Source: Adiantum capillus-veneris
Lineage: Eukaryota > Streptophyta > Polypodiopsida > Polypodiales > Pteridaceae
Assembly: GCA_014529385.2 (NCBI GenBank)
Contig: CM043971.1
Span: 87,372,840-87,436,839, forward strand
Direction: 5' to 3'
Length of the DNA stretch: 64,000 nucleotides
The position numbers and the translations under genes are program-made. This document shows, in pieces, positions 49,358-58,580 of the stretch. The notes beneath the pieces are model-generated. The model saw only the letters and a program-made list of their open reading frames with translations, searched no databases and was not told where the DNA came from. Every line of letters starts with the position of its first letter. The first letter of the stretch is position 1.

Positions 49358-50254
49358 CTAATGCTCGAAGTCTCGTCGCAGTCGACGTGCAAGCTGCATA
49401 TCTTTTGGCTGTATTGTCTCTCGCTTTGCATGTATGGCGCATAGGTTGGTATCTTCCAACACCGAAATGATGTGGGCCTCTGCAACTTCTTGAATAGCCT
49501 CTAGCGCTATTGCTTGCATTCTATACTGATTTCCATAGCTTTGAAGCACCTCCTTCACAGTGCGAGCAAAGGGGGCACGTCGAATCAAAATCTCCGTCGT
49601 CTTCTAGTAGTGGCGGATTTCTGCAAATGCCCTTGCTATTTTTCGGCGCCGCTGCGGTTGTCTTGGGGGCACTTGCACATTTCCTTGCGGGCGGCGTTTA
49701 GGCTTCTTGAAAAAATTAGACTTGCGCCTGTTTACATGCTTAGGGGGTGGTTCTGCAACCTCTTCTGATTCTTCCTCTTCCCTTGGCTGCCGATCTTGTT
49801 GTGTGGGGAGAGCTCCCTGGCCTCCAGGCAATGTCTTCCCCCCAACGGCCACCCGGTGTGTGCACGGTATTTTTTCTCGCAGCCATGGTGGCTCACTCTC
49901 TGATTCAGTGTCTGTATGGACCACCCGAGTCCTGGATGGTCCTGCTTGTGATTGGTGGCGCGGCGGCTGCTCCCTACCGGACTCTGTTGTTTATTGGCCC
50001 TCTTCCTCTCTCCAGCACTGGGCACGTTGCTTCATTCTCCTTCTAGGTGTTATATCTTGAGGAGGTGGAGATTCAACAGTCCTCGATGACTCTTGTGTCC
50101 TACCACCATGCCCACTACTAGATGAGTTCCTGGAACGGCCAGGCGTTCGTGGCCGTTTTCTTGTGCCTTTAAGCCATGACGGCTTCTCACATCCTTGGAG
50201 GGTGTTTTTGTTGGCAGACGGATGCTCTTTCGCGGTTTGTTTGGTGTGCGCCAT
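49358..50254 (-). pseudogene. Divergent histone H3-like gene inside a transposon
   Basis: One frame of 298 codons, broken only by TAA at codon 88 (49991-49993) and TAG at codon 217 (49604-49606). It starts MAHTKQTAKEHPSANKN, like the H3 tail ARTKQTARKS: Lys4 and its TKQTA context are kept, Arg2 is His, Lys9 is Glu and Ser10 is His. A basic, Ser/Pro/Gln-rich tail of about 200 residues follows (about 36 in canonical H3). From codon 205 there is a full histone fold: EIRHY-stop-KTTEILIRRAPF (canonical RYQKSTELLIRKLPF; the stop replaces Gln), then loop 1 of normal H3 length, EDTNLCAIHAKR identical to H3, and PKDMQLARRLRRDFEH. The gene has no intron and has its own TATA box. It would bind H4 and wrap DNA. 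Confidence 0.85.
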
Positions 50255-50311
50255 TTCGTTGGTAAGAGCTCACCTGTTCTTAAGAAATGAGTGGTTTATG
50301 AGAGCATGCAA

Positions 50312-50320
50312 TATTTATAA
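50312..50320 (-). promoter_or_regulatory. TATA box of the histone H3-like gene
   Basis: Sense strand TTATAAATA, about 58 bp before the ATG at 50254, next to the inverted repeat GGGCCC ... GGGCCC (50321-50342). It lies between the transposase stop and the H3-like start, so the H3-like gene probably has its own promoter. Confidence 0.5.
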
Positions 50321-50394
50321 GGGCCCATTTAAAAAGGGCCCTATTCACACTAATTTTTTTTAAAAAAAGTATTATTTTTTAAATAAACATGTCG

Positions 50395-53345
50395 CTAAGA
50401 GTTGGACCCTGCATTCACGTTTAGTGACTCGCGCAGTATCCACTTTGATCCTTGTCGCACTCTGGATCGCCGCCATGTAGCATGCTTGGTGGGACCTTGC
50501 GACATTTGCCACTTGTTGCTATGCTCTTGACGAATCCATTGCCGCACTTCAATAGCAATCTTGGATTGTCGCGCACGCTCCATTGTGAGCTTACGAGCAA
50601 ATGTTGTGCGAAAAAACCAATTGAACATCTCCTCCAAATAATTGGATTGCACCATTCCACCACCATGTCGAGTATTTTTGAAGTACACTCCCCTTGCTCG
50701 ATAATGGGACTTCTCCATGCCTTGAGTGCTAAAAATTTCAAGCAATCCATACTTGTGCATAAAAAATGCACCATGCGCAAACAATATATGCTATTCACAT
50801 GAGTAAACGATCCACATTATTAAATAAAAACAATCCCTTGTAATGAATACACCATGTAAAATGACTTACCATGTAATGTGTGATGTTATTTTCACCCCAA
50901 GAAAGGGTGAAGACCTTGGTAAAATCCACCAAGGCTTCTTCAAATGATTGGCGTTGTTCTTCTGTTGTGCTGTTAAGGCCCATAAGCTTGACCATTTTAT
51001 CAAAATGTGCCCAAACTTGCTTGCGCTTGTTTGCAAGCTCGCCATTTGAATCAGTCGGTAGTAGCTTTGCATAACTCCTTCCAAAGCTCCCAAAGGTTAC
51101 CTGCCTGCTGGTTGGAGCTGTTTTGAGCATCATATCGACTTGGCTTTCCTTGGGAAACTTTCTCCAAAAACTGTCTAGCTTTTTGTCCACTCATTGACAC
51201 TTGTTGAGCAATTTCATGGGCCTCCCATGTGTTCTTTGCAGCAACGATAGACACATTTCCACAGTGACAGCCAATGGAATTCAAGAGTACCTCCACTCTT
51301 TCGATCGCTTCCTGGGACTTTTCCAACGGTTTCACGTGAAAGCATAGTCAATGTGGAGCTTCAATAGCCTATCAAAAATGCGCATGAATGTGTGTAATGT
51401 ACAAAAATGTACATTTGATAGAGGAAATCGAAAGATTGGATTCCAAGCGTGGTCCTTTTGATCACGGTCTGGGGCATTGAGCATGGGACATCTCAGAATA
51501 GACGCTTCCCATTCTCTACCTTCATCTCCGACATCACGACAATCTAATCCTTGTTCTCCATGCCCTTGCCATGGAACCATGGATCCGGCCTTTGCAGTGC
51601 TCTTATGTGATTTTTTTCCATTAGGTTTGTACCCTCCAGTGCAAAATGGACAAGGCATGAGAGAAGAAGCCCCATGTTTGCAGCCAAGCAAACACTTTAT
51701 GGTCTTAAAATCCCCACCTAAGTGCCACTCCACATAATAACTACCAAAACCCTCAATCTCCAACTTTTGACCTGCAATTTGGGAGTGTATTACTTCTGTG
51801 ATCCATGGAGTTCTCTCAAAAATCCATGAAAGTACTCCATTGGTCTCCTAGGGCACCTCAATAGCACCCAACCACCAAATCTCTTTCTCTGATTGCACAC
51901 TAAAAGATGGGGTGGGAGATGGCTCGACTGAATCCCTTCGCTTGGTTTGCAGAAGGGCCTCGTTCATTAGAGTGACACTTAGCCTCTCTAACCTTCGGCC
52001 TTTCTCTATTTGACACTCATCGAGTTTCAGCACAAAAGAGACTTTTGTGCCAAGCACTACAAAATAAATAGTGCTAAGACCTTAAACTTCAGAGTCTATG
52101 ATAAGAATAATACCAAAGAAAAAAGTAAAGTGCGTCACCTTCTTCAGGTAACTCGTAAAATCTAAGCATGGCTTCTTGAAGCCTTCTAAGATCCACGAAA
52201 ATATTGTTTCACATGGTGTAAGGAAAGCTCTTATCCGAAGGTCTTATGGATTGTTTCTTACCTTTTCTCCTTGTCTTTGTTGCGCACGAAGCATAAAGGG
52301 AAGTTGGCATTGTGTCCTCAATGTGTAGGTATGTCCCAATGCGGGAGAACACATCTTCGTTTGTGGCCTTCTTTGCGAGCTTGACCTTGTGAGGAACGGG
52401 AAATAGATTTTCCACAATGCCATGTTCTTTGAGGGCATCCTTTAGGAGTTGGAAAATAGCCTGATATGCTTTGGTGTTGATTCCAGCCTCATCACAATCT
52501 TGTTGAACGTCATCATCACTAACCACATTTCTTAATTTACGCATAAGGTCCTTGGTGACTGCATCCTTAATGTGCTTACCTCCAGGTGATTGTAAGATAG
52601 AAATCACGTCCTGGGTATTGAGACAACTAGTGAGAAGGTTGACTCGATCATCTTGGCTTGTTCCACCGCATGCCTCCTGGATGAAGTTTCTAGCAACAAA
52701 TAAACATCAATGTTAGAAAATAGTGTGAAGTAAGAATGCATCATGCAAGTAAAGACCAAATCACCTTGTGGTTGTAACTCGTCTTTTGCGTGCTGCTCTC
52801 GAATGTGCAAGAGTTTCAATGGATGAATATGTGCGTTTGCGTTCCCTTGCACCAAGGGGTGTTTCTTTCAAGTATGTGATGGTGTTGGTAAGCTTTTGGA
52901 TATGGGACTCCTTTTCTTGCATTTGTTGTTCAAGAGTTTTAACTACCCTCTCCGAAGAGGCAACACTCTCTTGTAATGCCGTCGTCTTGAGGTGAAGAGC
53001 TTGACATTCGTACATCCACATATGCAAAGAAGAACCTGCACCCATACACAACCGCTTGCAATAGCCTAACAAACCTGCTTCTCCCCTCCCAAGAAATTGA
53101 AGAAATGTGGAAAGGCTATTAAACGGTGGATGAAAGCGGCTTATAGGATCGTAAGGGTACAAATGGCCATCCACCCAAATGTCAACATTGATCTCACAAG
53201 CGGTGCAATGTTCCTGTGATGACCTTTGATCACCTTCACTAGTGGTCTTTGGTGCAAATGCCGTGGGTAAGCGAATCTGTATGCTTTTGGTGTGCGGAGT
53301 ACGTGGTGGTGGAAGCAAACCATTTGTGATGTCCGTGAGCACCAT
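50395..53345 (-). pseudogene. RNase-H-like transposase, multi-exon
   Basis: Exon 1 (53345-52761, first ATG 53345) has a Cys/Trp-rich N-terminal part and a coiled coil near 52850-52990. An intron (GTGATT ... TTGCTAG, 52760-52693) joins in frame to exon 2 (to about 52150). Next come FVLKLDECQIEKGRRLERLS (about 52030), HLGGDFKTIKCLLGCKHG then CPFC (about 51690), VHFCTLHTFMRIFDRLLK (about 51360), NLWELWKELCK, and KYGLLEIFSTQGMEKSHY with YFKNTRHGG (about 50740). This matches, from memory, an uncharacterised DDE transposase family of invertebrate genomes, with Asp, Asp and Glu in KLDE, GGDFK and QGMEK. Broken by TGA near 52207, TAG near 51850, and shifts near 51335 and 51100. Confidence 0.6.
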
Positions 53346-53384
53346 GGAAGCTGTTGCGTGAGGAAGCAAATGATGAAAAGATAG

Positions 53385-53535
53385 AGGGGGAAGGGTAGAG
53401 AGGTTGAGGAAGATGGGAGGAGAGAAGGAGGGAGGTGGGGGAGGGAGAGATTGGGGAGGAGGAGGAAGGTAGGGGCAGGGAGGGAGAGGAGAGGGAGAGA
53501 GAGAGAGAGAGAGAGGAGGGAGGAGGAGGAGAGAA
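53385..53535 (-). promoter_or_regulatory. Pyrimidine-rich leader of the transposase
   Basis: On the minus strand an almost pure C/T tract before the transposase start, the usual look of a plant 5' untranslated region. Gene 1 at the other end of the element has a similar leader at 44895-45060. Confidence 0.45.
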
Positions 53536-53888
53536 CAAAATGTTTATTACTTTTTGGGGGAAAAGAGTTTTGAAAAAATGGACTTTCTAAGCTTGTGGGT
53601 TAAAAAATGGGTCAAAAAATAATTTTTGGATATTTATATATGTTGGGAGGGAGTTTTAAGTTAGAAACAAGTAAAATTGATTTTTTTTTTAAAAAGTCAA
53701 ATTTTATCTCTTTGTGACCCACGTTTTTGCTGATGTGGACACATCCCTATGCTTCCTTCACTTTAAAAAAAGCTAGAGAGAGAAAGTAACCCTTTAGGTC
53801 CACATCCTACATTTGTCTTAAAAAAAGGCTAGAAAAGCCTTCTCAAAAATACCTTCTTCAATGCCCTTGCCCCCTAAACCCCACACAA

Positions 53889-53956
53889 TATTAGCCTTAA
53901 TCCCTAAAAATTAGGATTCCTTACAAGGTCCATGCACGGTTCATATTTCTCCTAAT
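53889..53956 (-). repeat. Right terminal inverted repeat
   Basis: Partner of 44367-44418; see the element entry. Confidence 0.75.
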
Positions 53957-54240
53957 GCTTAAGCTTCGAGGTGGGGTCTTTTACTCCAATGTTTTCAAGC
54001 ATTTGTCTACTGTGGTCCACATGTTTGGTTGTAACCTTAGGAGTTCGGGTAATGTGATTGTGCATGCCACCGGGGTGGACAATAACTCAATCAACCCTTG
54101 TGAATCCATCACTTTGTTAGAAGAAAGTCTTTGAGATGGGATCGCTCTCACTTCAGACTTGGTTTCATACTCTCCTAGGTAAGAGGGTAGAGTTTTCAGC
54201 GAGTCTGTTGGCTGTGCCCCGAACTAATTGATCCCTGGTC
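53957..54240 (-). pseudogene. Gypsy gag relic, N-terminal half
   Basis: Minus-strand reading LSSNKVMDSQGLIELLS then ITLPELLRLQPNMWTTVDKC corresponds to the gag segment just upstream of the protease in Gypsy elements (compare LVDFMSSEVRTTIIAKLY in Gypsy B). With 43632-44366 it shows that the 9.6-kb element interrupted one older gag-protease gene. Confidence 0.6.
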
Positions 54241-54315
54241 TGTAATATTTTCATATAAGCAAATGAAGCAGCAGTTGTACAAATCAAACACAAAGAAATG
54301 AAGCGACTGCGCTCT

Positions 54316-55176
54316 GTTAAGATTATTTTCAGCTTCATGCTTCGAAAACCCAAGAGGTGTGAGCACCTCTTCAAATCATCCAATCCCCAGCCTATTTACC
54401 TACCTTGTAATCATGCAATCGTAACCCAAGCAATACAATCTGTCTCTCTACCTTCTCTCTCCTCCTCTGTGTAATACACACGCACACATAATTATGTAGC
54501 ATAAGCACGCACGATGTCTATCATCCACGGCAAACCACTGCCCGATTGTTGCAGAAGCCTATCATGAGTAAATTCCTATTGATGGTGCTGCCCCTTTCAC
54601 TGAAACATGTTTCCCTTGCTGGCGAGCCACAGATGGTGGTGCAACCCTTGTTGCCGACTCTAAAGATCACCTGCTGAAGGCAAATGACGATATTGTGCAC
54701 CATATGGTGCAACCCTTGTTGCCGACTCTAAAGATCACCTGCTGAAGGCAAATGACGATATTGTGCACCATATTAATATTAATCAAATGAAAGAAACTCC
54801 AGTGAGCCTCTACATCGCCAACCTTGAGCGCAAATTACCTGATGCATCATCTCTCCTTGCAGATGCTTTTACCTGCTGCCTTGTGAAGGCCCTTCAACAT
54901 TTCTGGTCAGAGCAATGCCTAAAGCCATCCATGAACCCAGAAGTCGTCAATCCTGCTCTACTGCCGCTGGTTCTTCCCACGCTACAGACTAAGGTGCCGC
55001 TGCAATATGATCCGTGAATGAAGCTGTTCCGGCGGCCCAATTTGCTGCTACTGCCAAATATGTTGCTATTGCAGAAAATGCGGTTTCCACCCGTTCTACT
55101 AAAGTCGACGACGTGGCCAACGAGCATGCTGCAACCAATTCTGAGGATGATAGCGCAGCTATAAAATCCATCACAG
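54316..55176 (+). other. Unidentified decayed coding-like sequence
   Basis: Plus-strand frames (54763-55017 and 55014-55175) are Ala-rich and look coding (MNEAVPAAQFAATAKYVAIA) but shift frame and match nothing I know. Similar Ala-rich sequence resumes at 57412-57655 beyond Copia E, so E may have inserted into this unit. Confidence 0.35.
54637..54772 (+). repeat. 68-bp perfect tandem duplication
   Basis: 54637-54704 and 54705-54772 are identical. 68 is not a multiple of three, so it would shift any frame through it. Confidence 0.97.
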
Positions 55177-55466
55177 TGTGGAAAGTGCAATGCACTTTAC
55201 ACCTAAGTTGGAGTTCAAACCTCACCACAAATACCTTATCCCTACAACGGCTATATTGCTTATCCAAGCCTATAAAAGGAACTCCTCTCTGTATTGTTCC
55301 CAAGCAGTTGTTGTATGCAATTCGAATTCCAATTTCCCCTTCTACTTGGTGTCAACTCCCCCTTCCCTTCTCTCTCACACCTCTCTCTCTTCTCTACCTC
55401 CATCTCTCTGTCTATTCTCTCCTTCTCTACTCTCTCACTCTATCTTCTATATCACTCAAGTTCACA
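55177..55466 (+). repeat. 5' LTR of Copia E
   Basis: 290 bp, TGTGGAAAGTGC to TTCACA, ending in a pyrimidine-rich tract. The exact start rests on the TG and on the position relative to the PBS, because there is no second LTR. Confidence 0.7.
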
Positions 55467-55478
55467 TGGTATCAGAGC
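55467..55478 (+). other. Primer-binding site of Copia E
   Basis: TGGTATCAGAGC, exact initiator-tRNA-Met site, directly after the LTR. Confidence 0.88.
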
Positions 55479-55574
55479 TTCAGAACTTGAGCTCCTAAGT
55501 ACTCTAAGAGCCTTCTCTCGAAGCAATGGCATATTATACGTCTATCTCTCACTTCCAAGGTTTACTCGGCTAGC

Positions 55575-56015
55575 ATGAGTAGCACCTCGTCACCTATGGT
55601 TGCAACCACCAAGTCAAGGTACTTCACCATTGACAAGCTCAATGGGAACAATTACAATGTGTGGAAGCTGAGAATGGAGCTATATTTGAAGCAACTTGGC
55701 CTCTGGAAGATGGTTTCTGGAGATGAAATAAGACCAAGTGAAGACGAGTACGCCTCCGACACGGAGCTACACTCGGCATGGGATTCAAGGGATATTACGG
55801 TTCAAATGGAGATTATACTCCATTGTGAGGATAGGCAAGTCCAAATGGTGCAGACTCTATTGACCTCTAAGTCTATTTGGGAGTTCTTCAACAACAGTTA
55901 TGAGCACATTGATCTTGTTTATCAAGTCTCCTTGATCAAGAGGCTTGTGAACAATACTATGCAAGAAGGCCAATCTGCAGTCAAGTTTCTTGACAATTGG
56001 CAGCCCCACTGCTAG
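55575..56015 (+). pseudogene. gag: Copia E gag, N-terminal part
   Basis: 146 codons from ATG 55575; UBN2-type gag with KLNGNNYNVWKLRMELYLKQ and LIKRLVNNTMQEGQSA. It shifts frame at about 56005; gag continues in other frames to the zinc knuckle at about 56330. Confidence 0.85.
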
Positions 56016-56058
56016 ATGAAGTTCTCATCTCTGGAATGGATATTTCAGAGAAATTTCA

Positions 56059-56838
56059 ATGTATGCTTCTATTGGCAGCTTTACCCGCAAGCTGGAGAGC
56101 CTTTGTTACTACTCAAGCCCTGTCCAGATGCAATTGCAAGGCCTTGTATCCAAAATCCATCAGGAAGAAGCTTTAAGAGGCCAGTCTAATGGCTCTATTC
56201 CAGTGGCTCTAGCCACTCATATCAATTTCAGAAAAGGTGGTCCTAACCACCATTACAACAATACAAGGCAGTTTCATAAAGGTGGTTCTAACCGCCCTAG
56301 AAATGCACCTTATGGTCAAGTTCAATGCCACAATTGCAAGAAGTTCGGACACATTGCAAAGGACTACAGATCCAAAACCAAGCATCATGGTGGTAATCAT
56401 GGAGGATTCAACGGACATAAAGCAAATGGAGGCCATCATCACAAAGCTCATGCTCATTTCACTAATATTTCGAGCTATGATGGTGATATACACCCTACTT
56501 CTATACAACTTTTTGCTGCAAGCTTCAACTCCTCCAAGCCACATCACAAATCTTCTATTTGGTATCTAGACACTAGAGCTATACATCACATGACATATCA
56601 TTTTGATTGGCTTGCACACTACACTCCTCTTCAACACCCACTTGAAGTCCTCATGGGGGATAGCAACATTAAACATGCTAAAGGATATGGCATTGTTGCC
56701 ATTACCCTACCAAATGGCACTATAGCTCACTTAGACAAGGTATACTATGTACCTGGTCTAAAGCAGAATCTAATCTCAGTAGGAGAGCTCACCTCAAAGG
56801 GCATTACAGTTTCTTTCACGCATGATAAATACAATTGA
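56059..56838 (+). pseudogene. Copia E gag C-terminus and protease
   Basis: His/Gly/Asn-rich gag tail with knuckle CHNCKKFGHIAKDY, where the last Cys is Tyr, then a protease with WYLDTRAIHHMT. The active site should be D-S/T-G-A, so Gly has become Arg. LDKVYYVPGLKQNLISV is normal. Both changes would inactivate the product. Confidence 0.85.
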
Positions 56839-57390
56839 CACAAATCACAAGCCTTTCTCTATATCTTGCCCCAAGGAAGGACGCTTGTATCCTCTCGGCT
56901 CCAGCAAATTCCAAGCCAAAGCACTTTCAACAGTCATCAATTCTCCTAAGCAAGAGGAGACACTTACTTGACTACAGGCTAGGTCATGTCTCGCAACAAG
57001 TGCTCAAAGATATGCAGCAGAAGGAGCTAGTGGTAGGCCAACCACAATTACACCAATTACATTTTGCGAAGCATGCGTATTGGGAAAAGCTAAGAATTTC
57101 AAGTTTCCAAGGTCAAAATCCCATACATCTCAACCTCTAGAGCTTATCCACTCTGATTTGTGCGGTCCAATGCAGACACAATCACTCACTGACAACAAAT
57201 ACTTCCTAATCTTCATCGACGACTATACAAGGTACACTCATGCCTATTTCTTGGCAGATAAAGCTACAATATTTATCAAATTTCAGGCTTTCAAAGCTGT
57301 GGTGGAGACACAACTGGATCGCAAAATCAAGGTACTAAGGATAGACAATGGTGGGGAATACAAAAGCAACGAATTTCAACGGGCCATATA
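56835..57390 (+). pseudogene. Copia E pre-integrase and integrase, truncated
   Basis: A pre-integrase segment (DYRLGHVSQQVLKDM) in one frame and the integrase (IHSDLCGPMQTQSL, FIDDYTRYTHAYF, LRIDNGGEYKSNEF) in another. Two of the three catalytic residues are present; the Glu is lost with the truncation. Confidence 0.85.
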
Positions 57391-57694
57391 AGATAACGCT
57401 ATTTTTATCCATAGCCATGTCACTCGTGCCGCACCTACAACTATCTCAGTACAATATGGTGCCCATGCTGCTGCTGAATTAAAGGCCGAACCTTTGCAGA
57501 TGCCACAGCCAGCTATATTGTTGATGATCAGGCAACGATTATATTCACGTAATTCCTTGACTCCCTGCATGCTGCTGTAGCAGTGTCCCAACCCAATGAG
57601 GCAGACATCAATACCACTCTCCAATTAGCCCCTCTTGGACATGCTGCCCATAATGTGTAAAAATGAGAGAATGTGTGTGTGTGTGTGTGTGTGT

Positions 57695-57741
<47 letters not shown>

Positions 57742-57994
57742 CTTATCTACTACACAGGCCGCGAATACACCATGCATGACCAACAATACACAAATGTGGT
57801 GCGCACATGATACGTTCAGAGGCATGTCCGATGAGAGCATGAACGTCTTCACCGATTTGCTCTTTGTGTACATGCCACACAACAGTTCACGACGTTCGTG
57901 CCATGCTTGCTCGTGACGCAATGCTGATGAGGTTGGTGTAGGCGGCAAAGAGATCCAGCGACTCCCACGTATGCAATGCGTAGCTTTTGCAGAG
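57391..57994. other. Decayed coding-like sequence and microsatellites
   Basis: 57412-57655 is Ala/Pro-rich and resembles 54763-55170 in style. 57672-57694 is a GT repeat and 57695-57739 a GA repeat. The rest up to the Gypsy B LTR shows no gene. Confidence 0.45.
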
Positions 57995-58244
57995 TGTGCG
58001 CTCCTTGCCGCACTGTCGAAGCAAGGGACTTGCCGATACACCGTGTGCGAGCCACAAACGGCTCCAAGCACACAACAAGCCTAAACTAGCAAGCTCAAGA
58101 GAACAAAGGGTGTGTCACTCACCGCTCTACGCTCGCCTTCGTGGTGGATTCCTCGCCGCGATGAAGAAGAAGCTGCAGTCGTGCCGCGCTCAACCGCTTC
58201 GCCGCCGTCGTGCCTTCGTAATGCTCGATCGCACACACACTCTC

Positions 58245-58283
<39 letters not shown>

Positions 58284-58567
58284 AGGAGGTGAAGAAGAAG
58301 AAGATGGAGATGGAGCAAGAGCACTCTTCTATTGCACAAATGAGAGAATGAGTAAAAATTAGGTTTAGTTGGCTTTTATAGGAGCTCACCCCATTCACAC
58401 TTGGGCGCCCATGCTTAGCCAACTAACCCTAGCATGTTCGTGTTAGAGTCCGCCTCTCATCGGCGATCACTCTACCTTTCCCTATTGGTCCGACAAGCCC
58501 GGTACCTGACTCTAAATAATACAACGTTTATAGATCATAGGGTGTCCGTGTGCCGTGAGGGTTAACA
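57995..58567 (-). repeat. 3' LTR of Gypsy B
   Basis: 573 bp; sense TGTTAACCCTCACGG to GGAGCGCACA. This copy fixes both LTR ends for the family. It contains the AG/TG microsatellite (58233-58283) and a TATA-like box shifted to TTTATAGG. Confidence 0.88.
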
Positions 58568-58568
58568 T

Positions 58569-58580
58569 GCCCCCCTTCCT
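58569..58580 (-). other. Polypurine tract of Gypsy B
   Basis: Sense AGGAAGGGGGGC directly before the LTR. The matching site is deleted in Gypsy A. Confidence 0.85.

Larger units (their letters stand above)
44367..53956. mobile_element. 9.6-kb inverted-repeat DNA transposon carrying a histone H3-like gene
   Basis: Left end ATTAGGAAAATATGAACC and, reversed, right end ATTAGGAGAAATATGAACC, followed in both by a CCTT and GGGATTAAGG(C/T)TAAT block (about 45-65 bp in all). The element sits inside a Gypsy gag-protease relic, whose coding halves flank it. It holds four genes: two unknown on plus, an H3-like gene and a transposase on minus. The target duplication is not clear; CTT or CTTA lies next to both ends. 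It is a decayed copy, with stops in every gene. Confidence 0.75.
55177..57390 (+). mobile_element. Copia E, truncated Ty1/Copia retrotransposon
   Basis: 5' LTR, PBS, gag, protease and half of integrase; reverse transcriptase, RNase H and the 3' LTR are missing. It ends near 57390 just after the second catalytic Asp of integrase. Confidence 0.88.

Noticed and set aside
49358-50254. Centromeric histone CENH3
   Set aside because: Long tail fits, but loop 1 is of canonical H3 length and the C-terminal half follows ordinary H3 (EDTNLCAIHAKR, PKDMQLARR). Called H3-like instead.
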